This document shows, piece after piece, positions 1 through 7,156 of a stretch of 24,867 bases of DNA (position 1 is the first letter of the stretch; each line of letters opens with the position of its first letter). The notes under the pieces were generated by a model. That model was not told where the DNA came from. It did not search any database and saw nothing but the letters and a program-made list of their open reading frames with translations. This DNA is from Candidatus Cloacimonadota bacterium (GTDB taxonomy: Bacteria; Cloacimonadota; Cloacimonadia; Cloacimonadales; Cloacimonadaceae), in assembly GCA_023392795.1 (NCBI GenBank), contig JAEWNJ010000041.1:1-24867 (forward strand). Direction: 5' to 3'. A program made the position numbers and the translations under genes.

Positions 1-164
1 AGCTTTTTGACCTCTTTGAAGCTCTTATATGTGCCGCTAGGCAAGACTCTACACATAATCTGACATTATCCAGGACTCTATGATCACAATCAAGGCTATT
101 CAAAACTGAGTTGTTTCGACAGAGTCACATCGTAAATTGTAAATTAATCCGACCCACTTTGCGC

Positions 165-192
165 TTGACAGATATAATCATCAAAGAATACT
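165..192 (+). promoter_or_regulatory. Candidate promoter of the gerW-pepF-lplA operon
   Basis: A perfect TTGACA -35 hexamer (165-170) is followed after 16 bp by AATACT (187-192), which matches four of six -10 consensus positions. It lies about 60 bp upstream of the first gene and has no other gene between. Bases 1-164 show no convincing coding sequence or RNA gene. The -35 is convincing, the -10 only fair. Confidence 0.45.
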
Positions 193-252
193 GGCGAGTA
201 AGAGGCTGGTACTTTAGTGATTTTCCCAAGACTATAATGCAAGGAGATCAAG

Positions 253-678
253 ATGGATTTAAACAGCATCATTTCCCAGGTAAAGAGTATGATCCACAGC
301 GGTGGTGGAGTGGAGTTTTCGTTTGGATCTCCCTCACAGATCGGCGATGTATCGATCGTCCCCGTGGCCCGAACCACCTTTGCCTTTGGCGGTGGTGGAG
401 GCTCTTCCTCCGCGAAAAAAACAAAAAAGAAACCGGTGGAGCCCGCTGATCCCAACCCATCCGAGACCCCGGAAGAATTTGCTTCCAAAGAACAAGAAGC
501 AGATTTTGGCGGTGGCGGAGGCGGCAGCATGAAGACCGATCCCGTGGGCATTTACACGATAAAAGCAGACAAGGTGAGCTTTCACCCCGTGGTATCTATC
601 AATGAGCTGATCGCCATCTTTGGCATCCTCAGCATCCTCATCCTCAAACTCATTAAACTAAGAAGGACAAGAAGGTAA
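253..678 (+). CDS. GerW/YtfJ-family membrane-anchored protein
   Basis: This 141-residue protein resembles the sporulation protein YtfJ/GerW family. It has a compact N-terminal domain with the typical 'GD..IVPVA...FAFGGGGG' pattern (residues 31-50), a second glycine run (86-91) and a following 'DPVGIYTIKADKV' segment. A Lys/Pro/Glu-rich linker (about 51-85) sits between the glycine runs. A hydrophobic helix (about 117-135) followed by basic residues suggests a C-terminal membrane anchor with a positive cytoplasmic tail. The ATG has an AAGGAG ribosome site a few bases upstream. The next gene begins 2 bp after the stop, so it leads an operon with a peptidase and a lipoate ligase. Family members also occur outside spore formers, where the role is unknown, so spore germination should not be assumed. 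No other sporulation gene is visible here. Confidence 0.8.
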   Translation: MDLNSIISQVKSMIHSGGGVEFSFGSPSQIGDVSIVPVARTTFAFGGGGGSSSAKKTKKKPVEPADPNPSETPEEFASKEQEADFGGGGGGSMKTDPVGIYTIKADKVSFHPVVSINELIAIFGILSILILKLIKLRRTRR

Positions 679-680
679 GC

Positions 681-2405
681 ATGTATTACTCGCAGCAGAA
701 ACTGCAACCGATTCCCTTTACTCATCTTCCCCATGATCTGGATATCACATCGGAAACTGCCGTGAAGAGCCTGTTTGGTTCTTTAGCAACCCGCGTATTC
801 GCTTCTCCTGAAGACATCAAAGCAGCCCTGATCGTATGGTCGGAGCTAAACAAAGCCATTGCGGATGAACTGTCCTGGCGCTATGTAAAGATGTCTCAAC
901 ATGCCGATGATCCGTCCCTGGAAACTGCATATAACGACTATTATGCCAAAGTGATTGCCGCCAATGAAGATCTGCAGGCGCAGTTTCGCCGCATAGTGTG
1001 CGAGAGCCCTTTTGCCAAAGACCTGGATGAGTATGAGTTTGGCCATTTGGTGCATATCTTTAAGAATCAGATCGAGCTCTTCCGTGAAGAGAATATCCCG
1101 CTGATGATCGAAGAAAGCGAGCTTGCCTGCCGCTACGCCGCGATCGTGAGCAAGATGAGCGTGATGTTTGACGGCAAGGAACGCACTCCCGCCCAATTGG
1201 CCGTGTATCTCAAAGATGCGGATCGCGAGAAACGTGAAGCAGCCTTCCGGGCGCGCTATCAGCTATTTATGGACAATGCCCCGGAGCTGGACCAGCTCTA
1301 CGACGATCTGCTAAAGAAACGCCATCAGATCGCCCTGAATGCCGGGTTCTCAAACTACCGTGATTTCAAGCATCAGGAGATGGGACGCTTTGCCTATACT
1401 CCCCAAGACCTTTACACCTTCCATGAAGCGGTAAAAGCAGAGGTGATCCCCTTTTGCGCGGAGCTAAACGAGCAGCGCCGCAAGACCCTGAAACTGGATA
1501 GCTTAAGACCATGGGATACCGCGGTGGATCTGGACGGACGCAATCTCAAGCCTTTTGAGACCACCGACGAATTTATCCACAAAGCCATCGACGTGCTGGA
1601 CAAGGTGTATCCGCCTTACGCCGAGCAGCTTGCCATGATGAACAACAGCGGTATGCTGGATCTGGAAAACCGCAAGGGTAAAGCCCCCGGTGGATACAAT
1701 ACCAGCATCCACAATCTCGCCAGCAGCTTCATCTTTATGAATCATGTAATGCAGCACAAGGACGTGGTAACCCTGCTGCACGAATCCGGGCATGCCATGC
1801 ATGGCGCCGCCACCAAGGACATCCATTACTATCCTTATCTGGAGACGCCTTCAGAAGTGGCGGAATTGGCTTCGATGAGCATGGAACTGCTCACCATGGA
1901 CTATTGGGACATCTATTACAGCAATAAGGAAGACCTCAAAAAGGCCAAACGCGAGCAACTGGAAGGCACGCTGACTTTCCTACCCTGGTGCATGACGGTG
2001 GATGCCCTGCAACACTGGATTTATCTGAATCCGCAGCACAACGCGAAAGAGCGTGACGATGCCTACGTCAATATCGCAGAGCCCTACCGGGCGGGAGTTG
2101 ATTTCAGCCGTCTGGAACACATGCGTCGTCATGGCTGGAAGATGCAGCTCCACATCTATGAAGTTCCCTTTTACTACATCGAATACGGGATGGCGCAATT
2201 GGGAGCCTTGAGTATATACAAAAACTACCGCGAGAATAAAGCCAGGGCCCTGCAGCAGTATCAGGATTTCTTGAAGCTGGGCTACAGCAGACCCGTGAAT
2301 GAGATCTATCAGACTGCGGGAATTGACTTTAACTTTAGCCAGGAGCATATCCGGGATCTGGTGAGCTTCGTGAGGCAAGAACTTGCCGATCTGGACAAGG
2401 AGTAG
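681..2405 (+). CDS. pepF: M3-family oligoendopeptidase (PepF-like)
   Basis: This 574-residue cytosolic zinc metallopeptidase should hydrolyse short peptides. The zinc motif HESGH is at residues 367-371, with catalytic Glu368. The third metal ligand is probably Glu395 in the AELASMSMELL segment, by analogy with thimet oligopeptidase. The N-terminal half is helical and charged, as in M3 proteins, and the downstream His/Tyr-rich stretch (HIYEVPFYYIEYGMAQLG) fits the M3 substrate-binding region. The length is normal for PepF/M3 oligoendopeptidases and no secretion signal is seen. It starts 2 bp after the GerW-like gene and ends 2 bp before the lipoate ligase, so the three are probably co-transcribed. 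Which M3 subgroup it belongs to is uncertain. Confidence 0.93.
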   Translation: MYYSQQKLQPIPFTHLPHDLDITSETAVKSLFGSLATRVFASPEDIKAALIVWSELNKAIADELSWRYVKMSQHADDPSLETAYNDYYAKVIAANEDLQAQFRRIVCESPFAKDLDEYEFGHLVHIFKNQIELFREENIPLMIEESELACRYAAIVSKMSVMFDGKERTPAQLAVYLKDADREKREAAFRARYQLFMDNAPELDQLYDDLLKKRHQIALNAGFSNYRDFKHQEMGRFAYTPQDLYTFHEAVKAEVIPFCAELNEQRRKTLKLDSLRPWDTAVDLDGRNLKPFETTDEFIHKAIDVLDKVYPPYAEQLAMMNNSGMLDLENRKGKAPGGYNTSIHNLASSFIFMNHVMQHKDVVTLLHESGHAMHGAATKDIHYYPYLETPSEVAELASMSMELLTMDYWDIYYSNKEDLKKAKREQLEGTLTFLPWCMTVDALQHWIYLNPQHNAKERDDAYVNIAEPYRAGVDFSRLEHMRRHGWKMQLHIYEVPFYYIEYGMAQLGALSIYKNYRENKARALQQYQDFLKLGYSRPVNEIYQTAGIDFNFSQEHIRDLVSFVRQELADLDKE

Positions 2406-2407
2406 CG

Positions 2408-3385
2408 ATGCTAAGTATTTTCAGCCCCTCACATTACGCGCCGTTCAATATAGCGCTGGAAGAATATATCCTGAAGAACTTCTCTGAGGATTGCTTTCTG
2501 CTCTACATCAATGAACCTTGCCTGATCGTGGGTCGCTTTCAAAATACCATCGCCGAGATCAATTACCCCTGGGTGCAGGAGCACAATATCCCCGTGGTCA
2601 GAAGGCTGACCGGCGGAGGAACCGTATTTCACGACCTGGGCAACCTGAACTTTAGCTTCATCATGAATAGCGAAGATGACGCAGGCGGTTTTGCCAAATA
2701 TACCGCACCGGTGATCAGCGTGCTGAACGAGCTGGGAGTCCCTGCCCGCCTGGAGGGACGCAACGACCTCACGATCGATGGACTGAAGTTTTCCGGCAAC
2801 GCCAAATTGGTACAGTCTGGGAAAACCCTGCAGCACGGAACCATCCTCTTTGCCTCACACGTAGAATCGCTGGCAAATGCGCTGAAGGTGAATCCGCTTA
2901 AGTTTTCGGACAAAGCGGTCAAATCGGTGCGCGCCCGGGTTACCAATGTGGCGGATCATCTGCCCAATCCGATGAAGCTGGAGGAGTTCATTCCTCTGGT
3001 CAGGATGAAGATCCACAGTCTCTACCCCGATGCCCGGGATTACTTCCTGTCGGGAGAGGATAAAGCTGCTGTGGAACAACTGGTGAAGGAGAAGTATGCC
3101 TGTTGGGACTGGAATTATGGCAAGAGCCCGCAGTATAACCTCGCCAACGCCATCCGTAGCAAAAGCGGCACCATCGAACTCTATCTGGATGTATCCAACG
3201 GCATCATCACCAGCCTGAGAATCTTTGGGGATTTCTTTTCGCCAATGGAGATGAAAGACCTGGAGCAAGCCTTCAGCGGAGTGGCGCATGACGCGGAATG
3301 CGTTCGTCAAACCCTGTTGGATGCAGACTATCAGACTTATCTGGGCGATGTGGAACTGGATGAACTGGTCAGCGCGATGTTCTGA
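2408..3385 (+). CDS. lplA: Lipoate-protein ligase A
   Basis: This 325-residue enzyme activates lipoate with ATP and transfers it to the lipoyl domains of 2-oxoacid dehydrogenases or glycine cleavage H protein. The signature RRLTGGGTVFHD is at residues 65-76. The segment DGLKFSGNAK contains the conserved lysine (Lys127) that contacts the lipoyl-AMP intermediate, and it is followed by LQHGTILF. The C-terminal part, beyond about residue 245, fits the accessory domain of full-length LplA, so this looks like a self-sufficient ligase and not the two-gene LplA/LplB split form. It is the last gene of the operon, starting 2 bp after the peptidase stop with AAGGAG just upstream. Confidence 0.93.
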   Translation: MLSIFSPSHYAPFNIALEEYILKNFSEDCFLLYINEPCLIVGRFQNTIAEINYPWVQEHNIPVVRRLTGGGTVFHDLGNLNFSFIMNSEDDAGGFAKYTAPVISVLNELGVPARLEGRNDLTIDGLKFSGNAKLVQSGKTLQHGTILFASHVESLANALKVNPLKFSDKAVKSVRARVTNVADHLPNPMKLEEFIPLVRMKIHSLYPDARDYFLSGEDKAAVEQLVKEKYACWDWNYGKSPQYNLANAIRSKSGTIELYLDVSNGIITSLRIFGDFFSPMEMKDLEQAFSGVAHDAECVRQTLLDADYQTYLGDVELDELVSAMF

Positions 3386-3401
3386 TGACAGGGGATTTTG
3401 C

Positions 3402-3429
3402 TTGACAATGAACGATAAATCGGTAATCT
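3402..3429 (+). promoter_or_regulatory. Candidate promoter of the 3464 lipoprotein gene
   Basis: TTGACA (3402-3407) and TAATCT (3424-3429) are separated by 16 bp and lie just downstream of the lplA stop. The lipoprotein ATG follows 35 bp later. This is one of the better-formed sigma70-type promoters in the window. Confidence 0.55.
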
Positions 3430-3463
3430 GTCCATAAGAATGAATTAGACTCAAGGAGAGAAG

Positions 3464-4147
3464 ATGAAAAGACACCTTGCTATCATCGCAATAGTCATAA
3501 TCCTGATGGGAATGTTTGGCTGTGCCACTACCGGCACTAGTGGAGAAAAATTGATCGTAAAATACGATATGGAACTTTCCATGGTGCGTTCCGCAGCGGA
3601 TATCAATCAGCGTTATCGCGCTCCCGTAGCGGATACTACCACTACAGATGTGACGCGCTACGCCTTCGAAGACGATCTGTTTCGCAGCATCTGGAGTGCC
3701 ACCGAAGCCGGATGGGACCTCGTGCTGTATAACAAGAGCGAAAAGCCCATCATGATCGATTGGAACAACGTGAACTATATGGACGTGGATAATATCGGCC
3801 ACAAAGTACTGATTTCCTCCACCCGCTTTACCGATCGCGACAAGGATCAGGTACCCTCCGTGATCGTACGCCGCGGCAGTCTCACCGAAAAGCTGGTTTC
3901 CGCAACGCACATCTATCAATCCCCGCTTTCCGGGCTCCTGGTAAAGCGTCCGATGTTCCCCATTGATTACAGCGAAGCCATCCGCTACAAGAACAAAGAG
4001 TTTAAGCTGATGGTCCCCTTCACGGTGGACGGACTGTCATCACAGTATGAATTTGTCTTTAAGATCAAGGACGTGCGCCAGGTTCCCGCAGCGAGCAATC
4101 CCTGGGCGAGCTTCCTGATGGACAGAGCTTTGGGCGCCACGTTCTAA
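3464..4147 (+). CDS. Predicted lipoprotein of unknown function
   Basis: This 227-residue protein has a short basic N-terminus, a hydrophobic stretch and a lipobox MFGC with the lipidation cysteine at residue 20. It is therefore predicted to be exported by Sec and lipid-anchored. The mature part is soluble-looking and rich in beta-type segments, with no recognised catalytic motif. I do not recognise a family. The ATG is preceded by AAGGAGAG at good spacing. Its own candidate promoter lies upstream and a strong terminator lies downstream, so it is probably monocistronic. The absence of Asp at position +2 after the cysteine gives no hint of inner-membrane retention, so outer-membrane anchoring is plausible. 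Confidence 0.8.
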   Translation: MKRHLAIIAIVIILMGMFGCATTGTSGEKLIVKYDMELSMVRSAADINQRYRAPVADTTTTDVTRYAFEDDLFRSIWSATEAGWDLVLYNKSEKPIMIDWNNVNYMDVDNIGHKVLISSTRFTDRDKDQVPSVIVRRGSLTEKLVSATHIYQSPLSGLLVKRPMFPIDYSEAIRYKNKEFKLMVPFTVDGLSSQYEFVFKIKDVRQVPAASNPWASFLMDRALGATF

Positions 4148-4179
4148 AGCGACCCGGCTCTGGCATTTATCCAAACGTT

Positions 4180-4207
4180 AGTCCTTCCTTCGGGAGGGAC
4201 TTTTTTT
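4180..4207 (+). terminator. Rho-independent terminator
   Basis: A 9-bp stem (4180-4188 with 4193-4201, one G-T pair) closes a TTCG tetraloop and runs directly into a seven-T tract. It lies 33 bp after the lipoprotein stop. This is a textbook intrinsic terminator. Confidence 0.92.
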
Positions 4208-4272
4208 GGCTCTTGACACAAAGCAGGCGGATGCTTTGTTAGCTCCATCATAGATTTCATTAGGAGTTTCTT

Positions 4273-5301
4273 ATGTTTCCCATCAGTTTTGGCAGTGATA
4301 ATCACAGTGGCATTCACTACACTGTTTTCTCCGCTCTGCAAAAGGCAAACGTGGGCTTCTGTCCCGCCTACGGGGACGATCCGCTCACGCAGTCCGTGCT
4401 GTCGCAACTGGAAGCGCTCTTCGGGGGCGACTGCGAAGCCTTCTTTGTGATGACGGGTACCGGGGCAAACGTGCTGTCGCTGCAGGCGCTGATCGATAGC
4501 TTCAATGCTGTGATTTGCGCCGAAACTGCCCATATCAACGTGGATGAATGCGGTGCGGTGCAAAAATGCACTCAAGCCCGCCTTACAGCGATCAAGACTC
4601 CCGATGGCAAACTGACACCGGAACTCATCGCGCCCAGGCTGCTGGGTGATCGTGATCAGCATCATTCGCAGTTTAAGGTCATCTCCATCTCCCAAAGTAC
4701 CGAGTATGGAACTCTGTATACCCTGGATGAATTGCGGGCTCTAGCGGATTTTGCCCATGCGCACAATATGCTGCTACACATCGATGGTGCCCGTCTGGCC
4801 AATGCGGTGGCAGCTCTGAATACCACCCTGATCGGTATGACGCGGGATATCGGCGCGGATATCATTAGCTTCGGCGGCACTAAAAACGGTCTCCTCTTCG
4901 GGGAAGCTATCATCAGCTTTGTGCCGGAACTTACTGCAAACATGCGCTTTTACCGCAAGCAGCTCAATCAATTGTATTCCAAGATGCGCTTCATCGCCGC
5001 TCAGTTTGAGGCCTATCTGGATAAAGACCTCTGGCTGGAGAATGCCGCTCACGCCAATACTATGGCGCAATTGCTGGCAGAGCGCCTGGCAAAAGTCCCT
5101 GAGATCAAGATCACCCAAAAAGTGTATGTGAATTCCGTGTTTGCCGTCATGCCCGCGGCCTGGATCCCCATCCTGCAGGAGAAGTACATGTTTTACACTT
5201 GGGATGAAGCCAGGTGCGAGGTACGGCTGATGTGCTCCTTTAATACGCTGGAAGAGCATATCGACGACTTTATCAACACCATAGAGGAACTGAAAGAATA
5301 A
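4273..5301 (+). CDS. Threonine aldolase / beta-eliminating lyase family PLP enzyme
   Basis: This 342-residue fold-type I PLP enzyme is most like low-specificity L-threonine aldolases, which cleave L-threonine or allo-threonine to glycine and acetaldehyde. Visible features are the start FGSDNHSG, the GDDP segment, the phosphate-binding TGTGAN (61-66), the PLP-stacking His87 in AETAHINVDECGA, HIDGARLANA with the pyridine-binding Asp, and the Schiff-base Lys204 in FGGTKNG. The length fits the family. The ATG has TTAGGAG upstream at about 7 bp. The gene stands alone between a terminator and the promoter of the next gene. Substrate stereospecificity cannot be read from the sequence, and related aromatic amino acid lyases are a less likely alternative. 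Confidence 0.88.
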   Translation: MFPISFGSDNHSGIHYTVFSALQKANVGFCPAYGDDPLTQSVLSQLEALFGGDCEAFFVMTGTGANVLSLQALIDSFNAVICAETAHINVDECGAVQKCTQARLTAIKTPDGKLTPELIAPRLLGDRDQHHSQFKVISISQSTEYGTLYTLDELRALADFAHAHNMLLHIDGARLANAVAALNTTLIGMTRDIGADIISFGGTKNGLLFGEAIISFVPELTANMRFYRKQLNQLYSKMRFIAAQFEAYLDKDLWLENAAHANTMAQLLAERLAKVPEIKITQKVYVNSVFAVMPAAWIPILQEKYMFYTWDEARCEVRLMCSFNTLEEHIDDFINTIEELKE

Positions 5302-5307
5302 TCCTAC

Positions 5308-5335
5308 TTGCCTTGTGGGTTTTCCCGGTTATCAT
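5308..5335 (+). promoter_or_regulatory. Candidate promoter of the wrbA-like gene
   Basis: TTGCCT (5308-5313) and TATCAT (5330-5335) are separated by 16 bp. The -10 matches the consensus at five of six positions. It lies 31 bp upstream of the chosen wrbA start, which supports that start over an in-frame ATG at 5313 that would fall inside the promoter. Confidence 0.5.
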
Positions 5336-5366
5336 GTCTCAAAACGAAATATACGGGAGACCCCCA

Positions 5367-5975
5367 ATGAAGATATTAGTACTATTTTACTCAGCCTACG
5401 GGCACATCTACCAGATGGCAAAAGCCGTGGTGGAAGGTGCAAAAAGTGTGGATGGCATCACCGTGGACCTCAAACAGGTTCCGGAAATCCTCAGCGAAGA
5501 CCTGCTCAAAAAGATCGGCGCTTACGACGCGCGCAAAGCTTTTGCCGATGTCCCCATCGCCGACGTGAGCGATCTGGCAAATTATGACGCCATTATCTTT
5601 GGCGCACCCACCCGATATGGCATGATGGCCGCTCAGATGAAGGCATTTCTGGATGCCAGCGGCGGGCTTTGGGCCAAAGGCGCATTGATCGGAAAGATCG
5701 GCAGCGTATTCACCTCCACGGGGACGCAGCACGGGGGCCAGGAATCCACCATTCTCAGTTTTCATACCGTTCTCCTGCATCATGGGATGCTGATTGCCGG
5801 TCTGCCTTACAGCTTTGCCGGACAATCCTCCATGGCGGAAATCACAGGTGGCTCACCCTATGGAGCCAGCACCATTGCCGGCGGCGATGGCAGCAGAATG
5901 CCTTCCCAAAACGAACTCGACGGCGCACGCTTCCAAGGTGCGCACGTAGCAAACATCCTCAGTAAGATGAAATGA
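5367..5975 (+). CDS. wrbA: NAD(P)H:quinone oxidoreductase, WrbA type
   Basis: This 202-residue flavodoxin-fold enzyme binds FMN and reduces quinones by two electrons, protecting against semiquinone and oxygen stress. The first strand and phosphate loop read ILVLFYSAYGHIYQMA. The middle segment GAPTRYGMMAAQMKAFLD and the STGTQHGGQESTILSFH segment are characteristic of WrbA, and the C-terminal ITGGSPYGASTIAGGDGSRMPSQNEL is a strong family signature. An upstream in-frame ATG at 5313 would add 18 residues before the flavodoxin strand. I chose 5367 because the protein then begins MKILVLFYS as in homologues, a GGGAG site precedes it, and the length matches the family. A terminator follows the stop. 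Confidence 0.94.
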   Translation: MKILVLFYSAYGHIYQMAKAVVEGAKSVDGITVDLKQVPEILSEDLLKKIGAYDARKAFADVPIADVSDLANYDAIIFGAPTRYGMMAAQMKAFLDASGGLWAKGALIGKIGSVFTSTGTQHGGQESTILSFHTVLLHHGMLIAGLPYSFAGQSSMAEITGGSPYGASTIAGGDGSRMPSQNELDGARFQGAHVANILSKMK

Positions 5976-6003
5976 GCAGTCTCTAGTTCTCCTGCAAGAT
6001 AGC

Positions 6004-6036
6004 GGGGCGCTCAGGTGCGAGCGCCCCCTTTTCTTT
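6004..6036 (+). terminator. Rho-independent terminator after wrbA
   Basis: A perfect 9-bp GC-rich stem (GGGGCGCTC at 6004-6012 with GAGCGCCCC at 6019-6027) has a 6-nt loop and is followed by a T-rich tail. It lies 28 bp after the wrbA stop. Confidence 0.88.
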
Positions 6037-6103
6037 GATCCGAAACATCATGTGTGAAAGCGGGATATTGGAACTTCCTGGGAAATCCTAATACCGTGTT
6101 TAG

Positions 6104-6191
6104 TTTGAAATGACATAATCCATGCCCAGCCCACCACCCTATATTGTATGGGGCTGAAGCCCCATGCCCCCTTTGATTATGTCATTTCAAA
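6104..6191. repeat. 88-bp element with 17-bp terminal inverted repeats
   Basis: A perfect 17-bp inverted repeat, TTTGAAATGACATAATC (6104-6120) and its reverse complement (6175-6191), bounds an 88-bp element. Near the right arm is an 8-bp perfect hairpin (6148-6155 with 6158-6165, ATGGGGCT/AGCCCCAT). There is no coding sequence inside. The shape fits a small MITE or REP-like palindromic element, or less likely a bidirectional terminator between convergent genes. It lacks a T-run adjoining either arm. No target-site duplication is obvious at the ends. Confidence 0.6.
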
Positions 6192-6244
6192 GTGGAAACT
6201 GTATAAATCTAAATCCAGCAGTTCCGGTCCTGACCTGTATAGCT

Positions 6245-6682
6245 CTATTCAGAAGCTTCACTTGGGCAGTTAAGTGACCATCTAATGCCGAATCTGTCCA
6301 TCAGATTGCCAAAGTAATCTCCCCAAAAGGCGTCGTGCAAGTCCATCACGATGGTGGCACCTGGTCTTAATGCTTCCCAAATCCGGTTTGTTTCCGCTCT
6401 ATCGTGTAGCGTGATCATGAGTTCCACGTTCGAGCCCGGCACTACCTTTTGGCCAAAGGACTCATGGACATCAGATCCCATCAGTATCACTTTGTCATTG
6501 ATCGGTAAGCTCATGTGCATGATCAGGTCTTTCAGCTCTTCTGGTATGCTTTGTCCATCTTCAGTGGGCATGTCGGCGTATCTGCCCACATAGCTGAATT
6601 CTCCGCCAAAGATGGTCTTGTAAAATGTGAATGCTTCGTAGCAATTGCCATTGAAATTGAGGTAAGGGTGTATCGTAATCAT
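6245..6682 (-). CDS. VOC-superfamily protein, PhnB/YjdN-like
   Basis: This 145-residue protein belongs to the vicinal oxygen chelate (glyoxalase/bleomycin-resistance) superfamily, closest in style to the PhnB/YjdN (3-demethylubiquinone-9 methyltransferase-like) group. Typical features are the opening IHPYLNFNGNCYEAFTFYKTIFGGEF, the mid-protein IMHMSLPINDKVILMGSD, and the C-terminal FWGDYFGNLMDRFGIRWSLN, which matches the usual 'D.FGv.W.in' ending. Members are small soluble dimers, and the substrate is unknown for most. The ATG has AAGGAGAG about 6 bp upstream on the minus strand. The gene stands alone and converges on wrbA. Gene neighbours give no functional clue. Confidence 0.88.
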   Translation of the reverse strand: MITIHPYLNFNGNCYEAFTFYKTIFGGEFSYVGRYADMPTEDGQSIPEELKDLIMHMSLPINDKVILMGSDVHESFGQKVVPGSNVELMITLHDRAETNRIWEALRPGATIVMDLHDAFWGDYFGNLMDRFGIRWSLNCPSEASE

Positions 6683-6827
6683 AATCTCTCCTTGAATCTA
6701 AGAATATATGGACATGATAATCTATGCGGATAGGCATGCAAGTGAGAGATAAAGATATGGCTCACTTCAAACCAAGTGGGTAAAGTAGGCAAACATAGAA
6801 CTATCCTTCGCTGAGAGGGCCGCTAAG

Positions 6828-6902
6828 CTCCGCTTGGCAGAGGCAGCGGAGATGCCTACAGAAGCGAGCTCAAGCTCACTGTGGCAAGCAGGAGCTTGCC
6901 AC
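6828..6902. repeat. Cluster of three consecutive hairpins
   Basis: Three short perfect hairpins lie one after another. The first is CTCCGCT (6828-6834) with AGCGGAG (6845-6851). The second is GAGCT (6866-6870) with AGCTC (6873-6877). The third is GTGGCAAGC (6881-6889) with GCTTGCCAC (6894-6902), with a 4-nt loop. None ends in a T-run, so these are not standard terminators. They look like REP-type intergenic palindromic repeats. Confidence 0.55.
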
Positions 6903-7009
6903 CCCAATTCGGCCACATCTGGATGTACACCCGCTCGATTTGAAAGAGAACCAAAAGTCATAAGCGGCCATTACGCAGCATAAGAATAATCGTCGGGAGA
7001 AAATATCAG

Positions 7010-7038
7010 TTGACAAAAAAGGGGTAGTTTCCGAGATT
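7010..7038 (+). promoter_or_regulatory. Candidate tRNA-Asn promoter
   Basis: A perfect TTGACA (7010-7015) lies 38 bp upstream of the tRNA. A 17-bp spacer places the -10 at GAGATT (7033-7038), which is poor. The assignment rests mainly on the -35 and its position. Confidence 0.35.
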
Positions 7039-7053
7039 GCACCTACTTGGTGC

Positions 7054-7128
7054 TCCGAAATAGCTCAGCGGTAGAGCGGGTGGCTGTTAACCACTAGGTC
7101 GGGGGTTCGAATCCCTCTTTCGGAGCCA
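7054..7128 (+). tRNA. tRNA-Asn (anticodon GTT)
   Basis: The sequence folds as a full cloverleaf. The acceptor arms are TCCGAAA (7054-7060) and TTTCGGA, followed by discriminator G and an encoded CCA (7126-7128). The D arm is GCTC...GAGC, the anticodon stem GGTGG/CCACT (one G-T pair), and the anticodon loop CTGTTAA gives anticodon GTT. The T arm is GGGGG TTCGAAT CCCTC (one G-T pair). It is followed at once by a run of eight T, which may help end transcription. It converges on the minus-strand phosphorylase gene. Confidence 0.97.
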
Positions 7129-7156
7129 GTTTTTTTTGCCCTCAAAATCCCCCCGA

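Larger units (their letters stand above)
6683..7053. other. Gene-free stretch upstream of tRNA-Asn
   Basis: Between the VOC gene and tRNA-Asn, 371 bp hold no convincing protein gene. The middle (6828-6902) is a cluster of three hairpins described separately. The right end contains the TTGACA candidate promoter of the tRNA. The left end should hold the minus-strand promoter of the VOC gene, but I see no clear hexamers. A 65-codon minus-strand frame (6767-6961) is composed largely of the hairpin repeats and is not considered coding. Confidence 0.6.

Noticed and set aside
2855..3919. A 354-codon open frame on the minus strand
   Set aside because: It lies antisense to lplA and to the lipoprotein gene and spans their promoter. 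No motifs are recognisable.
7054..7128. tRNA-Asn as an attachment site for an integrated element
   Set aside because: I saw no integrase gene and no repeat of the tRNA 3' end in the window.
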